From: Solirubrobacter deserti
GTDB taxonomy: Bacteria; Actinomycetota; Thermoleophilia; Solirubrobacterales; Solirubrobacteraceae
Length of the DNA: 64,000 nucleotides
Direction: 5' to 3'
Assembly: GCF_027587175.1 (NCBI RefSeq)
Contig: NZ_JAPCID010000046.1
Location: forward strand, 1-64,000
Shown here: piece after piece, positions 1 through 9,016 of the stretch
Layout: each line of letters begins with the position of its first letter
How positions within the stretch are numbered: the stretch's first letter is position 1
Translations under genes and position numbers: made by a program
Notes under the pieces: generated by a model
What the model was told of the DNA's origin: nothing
The model's database searches: none
What the model saw: the letters and a program-made list of their open reading frames with translations, nothing else

Positions 1-383
1 CCGGCGGCCGTCGCCGCACCGCCATGCGGCGCACCCGCCGCCGTCGTCGCGCCCGCCGCCGCGCCGCGCGCCACGCCCGCGGCCTTCATCGCCGCCGCGG
101 GGACGCGGACCTTGACCACCGCGGACTTGCCGCGCGCCAGCGCGCGCGTCGTCGCGCGGGCGACCACCTTGTCGCGGCGATCGCGCTTGGCGTCGGCGGA
201 GAGGACGAGGCGCACCGTCGAGCGCGCCGCTCGCGCCCGGCCGACGTTGCGGACGGTCACCTTGACCGTCGTGGACGTCGCCGAGGCGGCCGGCACGCGC
301 AGGTCGGGGCGAGCGGCGGCGTCGGCGGTGGACGGGACGAGCGCGAGCAGGATCAGGGTCAACGAGCACGAGGTCGACTTCAT
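1..383 (-). CDS. Secreted CARDB-like protein, C-terminus cut off by the window edge
   Basis: Reading leftward from an ATG at 381-383, the frame is open to the window edge (about 127 codons). The start has a GGGAGAG ribosome-binding sequence about 8 nt upstream. Residues 1-22 form a signal peptide (K-S-T then a Leu-rich core ending T-A-D-A-A-A). The mature part has the alternating pattern of a CARDB/cell-adhesion Ig-like domain: T-V-K-V-T-V-R-N-V-G-R, later V-R-L-V-L-S-A-D, then V-V-K-V-R-V-P. It is probably an extracellular, sugar- or surface-binding protein. Substrate and full length are unknown because the 3' end lies outside the window. Confidence 0.6.
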   Translation of the reverse strand, partial: MKSTSCSLTLILLALVPSTADAAARPDLRVPAASATSTTVKVTVRNVGRARAARSTVRLVLSADAKRDRRDKVVARATTRALARGKSAVVKVRVPAAAMKAAGVARGAAAGATTAAGAPHGGAATAA

Positions 384-562
384 GTCCGGGACTCTCCCGA
401 CCGGACCATCCCGTTCCGATGCGCCTAACGCGCGGCCGCATGGCGCCGCGCCGCCACCCGGCGGCGGCTAACCGCACGCAGGTGCGGGAGCAGGCTCGAC
501 CTCGGGTGTCCCCCACCCCCGCGACGCCGGACCGCCTCAGGGCGAGACGGTCGTCCGCTCCA

Positions 563-591
563 CCGACACGGCGCCGGCCCGGCCGTAGCTT
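563..591 (+). promoter_or_regulatory. Candidate leaderless promoter of the DUF2807 lipoprotein
   Basis: CCGACA (563-568) and TAGCTT (586-591) are separated by 17 bp. They resemble the housekeeping -35/-10 hexamers, and the -10 box ends 7 nt before the ATG at 599. That spacing puts transcription initiation at or next to the start codon, so the mRNA would be leaderless. No ribosome-binding sequence is seen before this ATG. Confidence 0.45.
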
Positions 592-598
592 GCATCGC

Positions 599-1168
599 AT
601 GCGCTCCCTGCTCGCCCTGCCGCTCCTCGCCCTGTCTTTCGCCGCGTGCGGCGACGACGGCCCGCGCACCGCGCAGAGCCGCGACGTCGCGCCCTTCACC
701 AAGCTCGTCAACGACACGTCGGTGGACGTGCGCCTCCACGTCGGCGGCGAGCCGCAACCACTCCGGGTCCGTGCGGGCGAGAACGTGATCGACGACGTCC
801 GCACCGAGGTCCGCGACGGCACGCTGCACATCGCGTTCGACCACGACGGCTGGGGCGGAGACGACGTCCAGGTCGAGGCCTGGACGCCCACGCTGGACGC
901 GATCACCGTCGACGGCTCCGGCAACGTCGAGGCCCGCGGCAGCACCCCGCGCCTGCAGGTCGTGTCCGACGGGTCGGGCGACGCGAAGCTCGCGGACCTT
1001 GAGGCGGACGCGGCCAAGGTGAACGCCGACGGCTCTGGCAACGTCGAGGTGCGCGCCGCCGACACGCTCGACGTGTCGCTCGACGGCTCCGGCGACGTTC
1101 GCTACCACGGCGAGCCGCGCCTGACCCAGCACGACGACGGCTCCGGCGAGGTCGAACGCGCCCACTGA
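599..1168 (+). CDS. DUF2807 (GIN-domain) surface lipoprotein
   Basis: 189 aa. Residues 1-18 are a lipoprotein signal ending in S-F-A-A-C, so Cys18 would be lipidated and the protein anchored outside the membrane. The remainder is a right-handed beta-helix-like repeat domain of the DUF2807/auto-transporter-adhesin-head type: the phrase D-G-S-G-N/D recurs about every 20-22 residues in the second half (VDGSGN, SDGSGD, ADGSGN, LDGSGD, DDGSGE). Such domains are common in cell-surface proteins, with no known enzymatic role. The start at 599 is chosen for the signal peptide and -10 spacing; an in-frame upstream extension to 419 is Arg/Pro-rich and looks non-coding. Confidence 0.8.
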   Translation: MRSLLALPLLALSFAACGDDGPRTAQSRDVAPFTKLVNDTSVDVRLHVGGEPQPLRVRAGENVIDDVRTEVRDGTLHIAFDHDGWGGDDVQVEAWTPTLDAITVDGSGNVEARGSTPRLQVVSDGSGDAKLADLEADAAKVNADGSGNVEVRAADTLDVSLDGSGDVRYHGEPRLTQHDDGSGEVERAH

Positions 1169-1243
1169 AGCAAAGGCTTTCCGCTCTAGGAGAGTTGTCC
1201 AGTCGCGGCCACTCGAGGTCCGCCGGGACCCGATGCACACTGC

Positions 1244-1864
1244 ATGAAGTTCCTGATGGTCGCCGCGCTCGCCGTTCTACTCCTCCCCGCCGCCGCTCAA
1301 GCCGCTCCCGTGGAGTGGGCGCCCGGCGACCATCCGCTCGGCCGTAGCCAGCTGAGCCCGGCCAACGTCGCCAAGCGCGGCAGCACGTTCCGGCTCAACC
1401 TGCCGGCCGGGACGACCGACGGCGCCGAGATCCGCAGCGCCCAGCAGTACGCGTCCGGCGTCGTGCGCTCGCGCATCCGCGTGGCCAACGCGCCGTCCTC
1501 GCTGACCGGCTTCTTCCTCTATGCGGCGCCGGACTACGCCAGCGAGATCGACATCGAGATCATGAATGACCGTACGGGCACCGTGCTGTTCTCGACCTAC
1601 TCCGGCGGCAGCCAGACGCACACCGAGACCACCAACCTCGGCTTCGATCCCACGGCCGCCGCGCACACCTACGAGATCGCGTGGGGCGCGGGCCGCGTGC
1701 AGTTCACCGTCGACGGCGTGGTCCGCCGCGTCTGGACGGACGGCGTGCCCACCGCCCCGATGAACCTCTACGCCAACGCGTGGTTCCCCAAGTGGCTCGA
1801 CGGGCTCGCGCCCGCCGGCACCCGCACGACCGTGATCGATCGCATCGAGTACCGGCGGCGCTGA
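1244..1864 (+). CDS. Secreted GH16 beta-glucanase (lichenase-like)
   Basis: 206 aa with a clear signal peptide cleaved after A-Q-A (residue 20). The protein is a single concanavalin-like jelly-roll domain. The GH16 catalytic signature E-I-D-I-E is at residues 101-105, giving nucleophile Glu101, assisting Asp103 and acid/base Glu105. Length matches bacterial lichenases (about 210-240 aa). It should hydrolyse beta-1,3/1,4- or beta-1,3-glucans outside the cell; the exact linkage cannot be read from sequence. It is a single gene, tail to tail with the secreted protein ending at 1872. Confidence 0.85.
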   Translation: MKFLMVAALAVLLLPAAAQAAPVEWAPGDHPLGRSQLSPANVAKRGSTFRLNLPAGTTDGAEIRSAQQYASGVVRSRIRVANAPSSLTGFFLYAAPDYASEIDIEIMNDRTGTVLFSTYSGGSQTHTETTNLGFDPTAAAHTYEIAWGAGRVQFTVDGVVRRVWTDGVPTAPMNLYANAWFPKWLDGLAPAGTRTTVIDRIEYRRR

Positions 1865-1871
1865 CCGGCCG

Positions 1872-2885
1872 CTAGAAGATCCGGCGCGTGATCCGCATGC
1901 TCCCGTACTGGGTGCCGCGGGTGACGGCGGGACCGCCGCTGTAGGAGAAACGCACGCGGTAGGTGCCGCGCGCGAGCCGGAAACGCAGCTTGAGCACGCC
2001 CTGGCTGTTCACGCGCGCCTTGCCGAGCGTGCGGAAGCGCTTGCCCTTCTTGCCCTTGGCCACGGCGACGGTGACGCGGCCGCCGGCGATCGCCTTCTCG
2101 CGCACGGTGGCAGCCAGCTGGTAGCTCGGCCCGCGCGAGTCCGGGAACGAGACGCTCGAGATGTCGAACGGGGACTGCATGTTGATCGTGATCGGCGCGC
2201 TCCACGGGGTCGCAGCCCCGAGGTAGGTCGCGCGCGCGACCATCACGTAGGCGCCCGGCCCGTCGTAGGGCGAGAACGCGACCTTGCCCGTCGCGTCGTC
2301 CACGCGAGCCGGGTTGCTCGGGCCGGCGATCGCGCCGTCCGGGCCGATCGTGCCGCCCTTGGCGTAGCGGACCTCGTAGACCGACGTGCCGGGGTTGCCC
2401 GCGAAGTCGATCAGGTGCGTATTGGTCGTGAGGCTGTTCGCCGGGCGCAGCAGCAGCGGACCGCCGGGCTGGCCGAGCGAGACGCCGGCGTTGACCGACC
2501 AGCTGTAGGCGGTGCTCTTCGCCCCGCTGGTGCAGCGCGTGTCCGTGTAGGTGGACAGCGTCAACGTGTACGGGCCGTTGCCGGCGTACACGATGCGGCC
2601 GCTGTCCTTGCGGATCGTCGACCAGCAGTTGTCGGTGGAGATCGACGTGGCCGTGGTGCCCGAGGGCCCCGTGGCGATCCACTTGTACGACGCGCCGTCG
2701 CCCTGCGGCACGTCCAGCGCGACCGTCTGGTTGATGGTGCGCAGCGGCGTGGCCACCCCCGGGGTCAACGCCACCGGGTTGCCGTCGTCGCCCGTGACGG
2801 TCACCGTCGCCGCGCTCGCGCTCGCCGGCGCGAACAGCCCCAGAGCCACGGCGACCGTGGCGAGAGTCCTTCCCCCTACCTGCAC
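1872..2885 (-). CDS. Secreted Ig-like-fold protein of unknown function
   Basis: 337 aa. It starts at GTG 2883-2885 with a perfect AGGAGG (complement at 2892-2897) in front. Residues 1-25 are a signal peptide (A-S-A-S-A-A cleavage area). The body is beta-rich with two Cys in the N-terminal third. The C-terminal 80 residues (V-A-K-G-K-K-G-K-R-F..., then F-R-L-A-R-G-T-Y-R-V-R-F) match the tail common to secreted proteins of Thermoleophilia, which I know only as hypothetical. No catalytic motif is visible. It is probably a cell-envelope or exported binding protein. Confidence 0.75.
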   Translation of the reverse strand: MQVGGRTLATVAVALGLFAPASASAATVTVTGDDGNPVALTPGVATPLRTINQTVALDVPQGDGASYKWIATGPSGTTATSISTDNCWSTIRKDSGRIVYAGNGPYTLTLSTYTDTRCTSGAKSTAYSWSVNAGVSLGQPGGPLLLRPANSLTTNTHLIDFAGNPGTSVYEVRYAKGGTIGPDGAIAGPSNPARVDDATGKVAFSPYDGPGAYVMVARATYLGAATPWSAPITINMQSPFDISSVSFPDSRGPSYQLAATVREKAIAGGRVTVAVAKGKKGKRFRTLGKARVNSQGVLKLRFRLARGTYRVRFSYSGGPAVTRGTQYGSMRITRRIF

Positions 2886-2929
2886 GTACTGCCTCCTGCT
2901 GGATTTCTGACTTGTGAAGCCAGGGAATC

Positions 2930-3148
2930 CTAGGCGAGTGGACTCGACGGTCCGCCGGTTCTCGACTCGTCAGCGGTGAAGACGGCCAGCACCTGGCCGC
3001 CCAGCGCGTTGACGCGATGGCCGAGATCGATCAGGTCGAACGGGCCCGAGACCACGGAAACATCGCCGGTCCGGACGATGATCGACTCAGGGAAGGCGAT
3101 CGGGACGATGTACGGCGGGAGGCCAGAAACGTGCACCTCGTACTGCAT
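2930..3148 (-). CDS. Small hypothetical protein (72 aa)
   Basis: ATG at 3146-3148. Codon third positions are nearly all G/C, as in the neighbours, which supports real coding. The product (M-Q-Y-E-V-H-V-S-G-L-P-P-Y..., ending S-S-P-L-A) is hydrophobic/acidic and has no signal peptide or TM segment. An in-frame extension to 3211 adds 21 Arg-rich residues and seems less likely. No family was recognised. It lies in the same direction as, and between, two secreted-protein genes. A short regulatory or binding protein is possible. Confidence 0.5.
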   Translation of the reverse strand: MQYEVHVSGLPPYIVPIAFPESIIVRTGDVSVVSGPFDLIDLGHRVNALGGQVLAVFTADESRTGGPSSPLA

Positions 3149-3229
3149 TCGGAGCCGTACATGTCCCGACCTCCGAGCCGGGAAACCGACCAACCTTCCC
3201 TGAGCGATCAAAAGCTCACGCGGGGTCTG

Positions 3230-4696
3230 TCATCCAGAAGACCGCGCGCCGAACTCCTCGACGCCGATCACGGGCCGCAGGCCGCGTTCCAGCGCGCGAT
3301 CGGCGAACGCGTGGCGCAGGACGTCGCGCTCGAGCGCGTTGCCCAGCGCGGCCATGATCATCCCCTGGTCCAACGACAGGTACGAGTTCGAGACCACCCC
3401 GCTGTCGACGTTGACGGCGTCGCGGAAGCCCCACTTCGTGTACAGGCCCGGGAAGTCCCGCTGCAGCTTCGTCAGGTTGCGCAGCGTCGCCTCGGGCGCG
3501 TAGCGCAGGCCGAGGAAGGCGGCGTGCGGCGTGACGACGCCGTTGGTGTAGGCGGATTGCGGCGGGTCCGGGAGGGCCGGCCGGTCAGGGCAGCCCGGGA
3601 AGCCGCGGTCGATCAGCGTGCGGTCGTTGTTGGACGGGTTGCCGTTCGGGTCCATGCCGGTGCCGTCGACGCCGTAGACCGAGTAGCCGCCCTCAGGCAC
3701 GTTCGACGGCGAAAAGCCCCAGTAGCCGTAGCCGGCCTCCACGAGCCCGTGGTGGATCTGCGCGCGCACCGTCAGCGGGTGGTTGACGCCCCAGGAGCGC
3801 GGCGCCCACTGGGCCTCGGGCACGAACAGGTCAGGCATCAGCGCCTCGAACATCGATCCGCCCCACGACGGCGTCACGAGCGTCCCGGCGTACGGGTACG
3901 CACCCTCGAACACGTCCACGCCGTAGTACTTGCGCCACTTGCCGATCGGCTTGGTCTCCTGCCAGCTCCACTCGCAGGTGTCGGGGAACGTGCGCCACGT
4001 CCCGTAGTAGCTCTTGGCCGGCAGCTGACCGCGCACGATCCCGATGTACGTGGCGATGCGGCTCTCGCTGACCACGGTGTCGTAGCAGCACGGCGCCGCG
4101 CCGGTGTCCGGCTCGATGTGGAACAGGATCCGGTTGACGTCGGCCCGGTAGTAGACGCCGAAGTTCATCGACTCGTAGAGCGCGCCCGCACGCCGTGACA
4201 ACTGCGGGACGGCGTTCTGCACGATCCGCAGCCCGACGGCGAGCCAGCCGTTGTCGACCGAGGACAGGATCGGGTTCCGCGGCTCCCCGGAAGGCGGCCA
4301 GACCGTCAGCTTGGCCCCCGTCCGGTGGTCGTACCAGTTGTAGAACTGGCCGCCGGTCCCGCGCTCCATGACCTCGAGCGTCGAGAGCGTCCGGTCGAGC
4401 CGGCGCACGAGCTCGCGCTTGTGGATGAACCCGAGCCGCTCGGCGACGATCGCGCTCCACATGTAGGCGCCGATGTTGGTCGTGCTCGTCTGGACGCTGC
4501 GCGAGCCGTCGGCCTCCAGGATGTCGGCCGGCAGCCCGGACCGCTCGTCGGTCATCGCGACGAACGAGGACCACGTCGTGCGCGCGTACTCACGCAGTTG
4601 CCGATCACCACCCCCGTGGCGACCGTCCGCGGCGGCCTGGCCCGCCGGCACCAGCACGAAGGCCGCTACGAGCGCGACCACGAATTTGCTTCGCAT
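3230..4696 (-). CDS. Secreted DUF3131 / glucoamylase-like glycoside hydrolase
   Basis: 488 aa. It starts at ATG 4694-4696, preceded by GGGGGAG. A signal peptide (residues 1-23, A-G-Q-A-A-A) is followed by an alpha-helical (alpha/alpha)6-type domain. The phrases G-Q-F-Y-N-W-Y-D, S-S-V-D-N-G-W-L-A and Y-W-G-F-S-P-S-N-V-P-E-G-G-Y are characteristic of the putative glucoamylase / DUF3131 superfamily, related to GH144 and the glucoamylase-like domain of cyclic beta-glucan synthases. It likely acts on extracellular glucans or envelope polysaccharide, fitting the GH16 gene nearby. Substrate and catalytic residues cannot be fixed here. An in-frame extension to 5077 overlaps cysC and is rejected. Confidence 0.75.
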   Translation of the reverse strand: MRSKFVVALVAAFVLVPAGQAAADGRHGGGDRQLREYARTTWSSFVAMTDERSGLPADILEADGSRSVQTSTTNIGAYMWSAIVAERLGFIHKRELVRRLDRTLSTLEVMERGTGGQFYNWYDHRTGAKLTVWPPSGEPRNPILSSVDNGWLAVGLRIVQNAVPQLSRRAGALYESMNFGVYYRADVNRILFHIEPDTGAAPCCYDTVVSESRIATYIGIVRGQLPAKSYYGTWRTFPDTCEWSWQETKPIGKWRKYYGVDVFEGAYPYAGTLVTPSWGGSMFEALMPDLFVPEAQWAPRSWGVNHPLTVRAQIHHGLVEAGYGYWGFSPSNVPEGGYSVYGVDGTGMDPNGNPSNNDRTLIDRGFPGCPDRPALPDPPQSAYTNGVVTPHAAFLGLRYAPEATLRNLTKLQRDFPGLYTKWGFRDAVNVDSGVVSNSYLSLDQGMIMAALGNALERDVLRHAFADRALERGLRPVIGVEEFGARSSG

Positions 4697-4745
4697 GAGC
4701 TCCCCCTGAGAGTCGGACGAGGCCACATGTACCCCGATCCCGGGT

Positions 4746-5366
4746 ATGCGCACTTCAACGATGCCCGCGCCGCATCTCCGTTGGCAAGCACTCGAGGTCG
4801 ACAAGGACGCCCACGCCGCGCTCAACGGCCACCGGCCGCGGGTGCTGTGGCTCACCGGGTTGTCCGGCGCGGGCAAGTCGACGATCGCGAACCGGCTGGA
4901 ACACGAGCTGTTCGCCGCCGGCGTGCACACGTGCGTGCTCGACGGCGACAACGTGCGCCACGGCCTGTGCGGCGACCTCGGGTTCAGCGACGCGGATCGC
5001 GACGAGAACATCCGCCGCGTCGCTGAGGTCGCGAAGCTGATGGTCGAGAGCGGCCTGGTCGTGATCGTCGCGTTCATCTCCCCGTTCCGAGCCGAGCGCG
5101 AGGCCGCCCGCGCGCTGTTCGAACCGGACGAGTTCGTCGAGGTCTTCGTCGACGCGCCGCTGGACGTGGCCGAGGCGCGCGACCCGAAAGGGCTCTACCG
5201 CAAGGCGCGCGCCGGCGAGCTGAATGGCTTCACCGGCATCGACGCGCCGTACGAGCCACCGCAAGCGCCCGAGCTGCGCGTGGACACGGCGCGGCTGAGC
5301 CCTGAGGCCGCCGCCCAGGTGATCCTCGACCACCTGGCGCGGACCGGCCTCTACGCGGCGCGGTAG
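4746..5366 (+). CDS. cysC: Adenylyl-sulfate kinase (APS kinase)
   Basis: 206 aa, cytosolic. It phosphorylates adenosine 5'-phosphosulfate at the 3' position to make PAPS, the sulfuryl donor. The P-loop G-L-S-G-A-G-K-S-T is at residues 38-46. The family phrases [35 protein letters not shown] and F-T-G-I-D-A-P-Y-E are all present and in order. It is a stand-alone kinase with no ATP-sulfurylase fusion. A second in-frame ATG lies five codons downstream (4761). The 3' end overlaps a convergent sulfotransferase gene by 16 bp, so PAPS producer and a likely consumer are adjacent. Confidence 0.95.
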   Translation: MRTSTMPAPHLRWQALEVDKDAHAALNGHRPRVLWLTGLSGAGKSTIANRLEHELFAAGVHTCVLDGDNVRHGLCGDLGFSDADRDENIRRVAEVAKLMVESGLVVIVAFISPFRAEREAARALFEPDEFVEVFVDAPLDVAEARDPKGLYRKARAGELNGFTGIDAPYEPPQAPELRVDTARLSPEAAAQVILDHLARTGLYAAR

Positions 5367-6028
5367 TCCCGGATCGCGTCCAGCGCCCCGTCGACGAGCA
5401 TGTCGCCGAAGGACTCGCTGTCGTTGACGTGTGGGAACGGCGCGTCGGGCACCGGCACCTCCAGGAACGCGCACAGCGGCTCCCAGCCGTCCTTGGGCAA
5501 CCACACGAGCAGCCGGTCGGCGGGCACCAGGCGCCGCATGTCCTGCGTGTAGCGCTCACACGCGGCGGCCATCTCCTCGTCGCTGGAGTCCTGGGTCATC
5601 AGCTCGCTGCGCGCCCACATCTCGCGCATCGTGTCCGAGTACTCGGCCCACAGCGGGTCCACCTTCGTGCGCGCCCGCGCCATCAGGCCGACGAGGTCCT
5701 CGCCGTAAAGCGCCTGCCAGATCGTCGCGCGCATACTCTTGGCCCACGCCGCGCCGTCGCGGGCGCTCAGCAGCACCTTCGCGTCCGGGAAGTCCTCCAT
5801 CAGCTCGTGCGTGAAGTACGAGCCTGGCCAGTCCACGGTCGCCGGGAACTCCCGCAGGATCTCCGACGCGCGCAGCTCACCGTCCAGTGCCGCGCGCCAG
5901 CGCCGCGCGACGGGCAGGTCCGCGAACACGCTGACCATGTGGTAACACGGCGCGAACCCGAGCATCTCGAGCGCGACCTTCTGCGACAGCGTGCCGGTGC
6001 GCGGCAGTCCGGCTCCGATGACCTTCAT
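5351..6028 (-). CDS. Sulfotransferase-family protein
   Basis: 225 aa from ATG 6026-6028. The N-terminus [13 protein letters not shown] is the 5'-phosphosulfate-binding loop typical of this family. [14 protein letters not shown] corresponds to the 3'-phosphate-binding segment. The rest ([31 protein letters not shown]) matches the P-loop sulfotransferase/NAD-dependent-epimerase-like subgroup common in actinobacteria. It probably transfers sulfate from PAPS to an unknown acceptor. It is convergent with and overlaps cysC. Confidence 0.85.
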   Translation of the reverse strand: MKVIGAGLPRTGTLSQKVALEMLGFAPCYHMVSVFADLPVARRWRAALDGELRASEILREFPATVDWPGSYFTHELMEDFPDAKVLLSARDGAAWAKSMRATIWQALYGEDLVGLMARARTKVDPLWAEYSDTMREMWARSELMTQDSSDEEMAAACERYTQDMRRLVPADRLLVWLPKDGWEPLCAFLEVPVPDAPFPHVNDSESFGDMLVDGALDAIRDYRAA

Positions 6029-6188
6029 GTCGCGGACCTTACTCGGACACCCAAAAGGTCCTAAACCCAGTCGGGTATTTGACATTCGTCTGGGACGCGA
6101 GTAAGGATGAGACGCGTGTTAGAGGGCGGCGGTTGCGCCCTTTCTCCGGTCCATCCCAGTGGAGGTCCTCCTCTCAGTGCCCCATGTC

Positions 6189-8954
6189 ATGCCCGTGCGG
6201 CTCGCGAAGGCCGCGGCTGCCGTCGCCGCCGCAGCCTCGCTGCTGCTCGCGCCGGCCGCCGCCTCGGCCGCGTGGCCGCAGCAGAACGTGCTGCCGGTCT
6301 ATCCGGACAATCCGAACGACGCCTCGATCCCGATCGGCGTCATCCCGTACGACGAGATCGCCCCGAAGCTGAACGCTCTTCAGGCCGCCAGCAACCGCGT
6401 GTCGGCGCGAGTAGCGGGCAAGTCCTCCGGTGGCCGCGACCTCTACGTCGTCACGGTCACGTGGCCGGAGACCGACGCCGAGTCTGCGCAGCAGGAGGCG
6501 TGGAAGGACAAGATCGAGGACGACCCGGTCGCCGCGCGCACCGACGAGGCGCTGCTCGCGGGCTACAAGACGCCGCTGTTCGTCAACGGCAACATCCACG
6601 GCAACGAGTGGGAGGGCACCGACGCCATCCTGCGCGTGATCGAGAAGTGGGCGACGGCCACCGACGCCGCCACCGAGACGCTGCTCAAGCGCAACCGGAT
6701 CACGCTCAACGTCACGTCCAACCCGGACGGCCGCGTGCTCGGCACGCGCCCGAACGAGGCGGGCTACGACCTCAACCGCGACCTGACGATCATCTCGCAG
6801 CCGGAGTCGCGCCTGATCCGCGACCTGACGGTGCAGACGCAGTCGCTGTTCCTGCTCGACCTGCACGGCTACGTCTCCCCGACGCTGCTGTGGCCGAGCA
6901 CGCCGCCGCACAACCCGAACAACGACTACGACCTCTACATCAAGCACGGCCTGCCCGCCGCGCTGGACATGGAGCAGGGCCTCAAGGACCTCGGCTACCC
7001 CGAGACCCAGCGCGCCCGCATCCCGTTCCGTGACGACGAGGCCGGCGTGTGGGACGACTACCCGCCGATCTACGTGCCGTCGTTCGCGCTCTACCAGGGC
7101 ACGATCCCGTACACGATCGAGGCGCCGCTGAACCCGCGCGGCGGCAGCCTCTCGCTCGAGGAGCGCAAGCGCCGCTCGGGCATCAACACCGACGTGCACG
7201 AGGTCGCCATCAACAAGGCGCTCGCGTACATGCAGACCAACCGCAACCAGCTGATCTTCGACCAGGCGGAGCTGTTCCGCCGCGGCTGGGCGGGCGAGCC
7301 GACCAAGGACATCCCGGACAACTTCGTCCCGGGCTGGGGTCCGGAGGACAACTACAAGACGACGTTCCCGCGCTCGTACGTGATCCCGGTCGGCGCGGGC
7401 CAGCGCTCCAACGCGGCCGCCAAGCGCCTCGTCGACCTGATCATCGAGAGCAACGGCCGCGTCACGCAGGCCAAGGCCGCGTTCACCGCCGGCGGCAAGT
7501 CCTACGCCGCGGGCTCCTACGTGATCGACATGCACCAGCCGCTGCGCGGCATCGTGAACACGCTGCTGGAGCCGGGTCTGGACATCACCGACCGCGTCGA
7601 CGACCTCTACGCCGGCCCGGCCGGCTGGAGCCACGCGCTGACGTGGGGCGCGACCGTCGACACGCTCACCAGCGAGCTGCCGACCGTCCAGACCGAGCGC
7701 ATCTTCTCGGCCCCGGCCGTGTCGTCGGTCCCGACCGCGCAGACGAACCTCGTGCTCGACCCGCGCGACGCGCAGGACCTGCTCGCGATCAACGCGCTAC
7801 TGGCCAAAGGCATCAAGCTCACGCGCCTGAGCGACGGTTCCGTGCTGATCCCGGCGAGCGCCCGCGCCGACGCGCTCGAGGAGGCGCAGACGCGCGGCCT
7901 CACGCTCACGTCCGCGCCCGCCTCGTTCGCGGGCGCGACGCTCGAGGACAAGATCGTCGTCGCCTACAACGGCGGCGCCGAGGTGCGTGACGTGCTCAAG
8001 GCCCTCGGCTTCGAGGCCAAGGCCTTCACGGCCGCGACCCTGGGCACGACGCTGACCGACGACGTCGACGTGCTCGTCGTCCGCGACACACTCGACCCGG
8101 CCGCGCTCACCGGAGCGAACAAGGCCGCCTACGACGCGTTCATCGCGCGCGACGGCGGCGTCGTCGGCCTCGGCGACCGCGCCGCGACGTACACCACCAA
8201 CGCGGGCCTGCTGACCGCGACCGGCCAGGCGGGCGCGAGCCTCACGTCGGGTGTTGCCAACGTGGTCAACCATGGCGGCCCGGTGGTCAACAGCGCCCAG
8301 TCGACCGCGTGGATCTTCCAGCCCTCGTGGTACTCGAACCTCGGCCCGAACGCCGTCGTCGAGCAGTCGTTCGCCGCCGACCCGCTGCTCGCGGGCTGGT
8401 GGCCGGTGGACGGCAACCAGGGTCAGACCAACGCGGCCGGCAAGGCGAGCGTCGTGCGCGGCGTGTCCGCGGGCGGCAACGGCGTGGTCCTGATCGGCAC
8501 GAGCGTCGTCACGCGCCTCCACGCCAAGGGCCTGAACGCGACGTTCGGCCGCGCGATCCTGTTCGCCGCCGATCCGGTCTCGAAGACCAGCGTCCCCGGC
8601 ACGGTCGGCGGCACCGTCCCGGCGACGCTGTCGCTCGCGCTCGGCGCTCCGGCGGCGTTCCAGCCGTTCATCCCGGGCGTGCTGCAGGACTACACGGCCG
8701 AGACGACCGCCAAGGTCATCTCGACCGCGGGCAACGCGACGCTCTCCGTGAGCGAGCCGGGCCACCTGACCAACGGCGCGTTCCAGCTCGCCGAGCCGCT
8801 GCGCGTCGAGTTCTCGAAGTCGACGTGGGACGGCCCCGTCTCCAACGACGAGGTGGACGTCGCGTTCAAGCAGCTGATCAAGGCGAACGACCCGCTCCGC
8901 ACGGGCACGTACTCCAAGACGCTGACCTTCACGCTCAGCACCACCCAGCCGTAG
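6189..8954 (+). CDS. Large secreted M14 zinc carboxypeptidase
   Basis: About 921 aa. A signal peptide (A-A-A-S-A-A cleavage) precedes an M14 domain with zinc ligands H-G-N-E (His137, Glu140) and L-D-L-H-G-Y (His226). The substrate-binding N-R pair is in Y-D-L-N-R-D (196-197), and a candidate catalytic Glu lies in T-I-E-A-P. The C-terminal half (about 500 aa) is a beta-rich region seen in large actinobacterial M14 proteins. It should release C-terminal residues from peptides outside the cell. The start is uncertain: GTG at 6177 has GGAGG 11 nt upstream and GTG 6159 is also in frame; ATG 6189 gives the cleanest signal peptide. A 12-bp hairpin follows the stop. Confidence 0.88.
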   Translation: MPVRLAKAAAAVAAAASLLLAPAAASAAWPQQNVLPVYPDNPNDASIPIGVIPYDEIAPKLNALQAASNRVSARVAGKSSGGRDLYVVTVTWPETDAESAQQEAWKDKIEDDPVAARTDEALLAGYKTPLFVNGNIHGNEWEGTDAILRVIEKWATATDAATETLLKRNRITLNVTSNPDGRVLGTRPNEAGYDLNRDLTIISQPESRLIRDLTVQTQSLFLLDLHGYVSPTLLWPSTPPHNPNNDYDLYIKHGLPAALDMEQGLKDLGYPETQRARIPFRDDEAGVWDDYPPIYVPSFALYQGTIPYTIEAPLNPRGGSLSLEERKRRSGINTDVHEVAINKALAYMQTNRNQLIFDQAELFRRGWAGEPTKDIPDNFVPGWGPEDNYKTTFPRSYVIPVGAGQRSNAAAKRLVDLIIESNGRVTQAKAAFTAGGKSYAAGSYVIDMHQPLRGIVNTLLEPGLDITDRVDDLYAGPAGWSHALTWGATVDTLTSELPTVQTERIFSAPAVSSVPTAQTNLVLDPRDAQDLLAINALLAKGIKLTRLSDGSVLIPASARADALEEAQTRGLTLTSAPASFAGATLEDKIVVAYNGGAEVRDVLKALGFEAKAFTAATLGTTLTDDVDVLVVRDTLDPAALTGANKAAYDAFIARDGGVVGLGDRAATYTTNAGLLTATGQAGASLTSGVANVVNHGGPVVNSAQSTAWIFQPSWYSNLGPNAVVEQSFAADPLLAGWWPVDGNQGQTNAAGKASVVRGVSAGGNGVVLIGTSVVTRLHAKGLNATFGRAILFAADPVSKTSVPGTVGGTVPATLSLALGAPAAFQPFIPGVLQDYTAETTAKVISTAGNATLSVSEPGHLTNGAFQLAEPLRVEFSKSTWDGPVSNDEVDVAFKQLIKANDPLRTGTYSKTLTFTLSTTQP

Positions 8955-8967
8955 TTCGCATGTAGGT

Positions 8968-8997
8968 GGGCGGCGATCCGTCACAGGATCGCCGCCC
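8968..8997 (+). terminator. Strong hairpin terminator after the M14 gene
   Basis: A perfect 12-bp stem (GGGCGGCGATCC paired with GGATCGCCGCCC) closes on a 6-nt loop 14 nt after the stop codon at 8954. No U-tract follows, as is usual for high-GC actinobacterial terminators. It separates the peptidase from the sigma-factor gene starting at 9017. Confidence 0.7.
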
Positions 8998-9016
8998 CCG
9001 CGCACTCTGGGGGTGG

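Noticed and set aside
3230-5077. Longer 615-codon version of the glucoamylase-like gene
   Set aside because: The extra N-terminal part is antisense to cysC and Arg/Ser-rich; ATG 4696 has a ribosome-binding site and is followed by a signal peptide.
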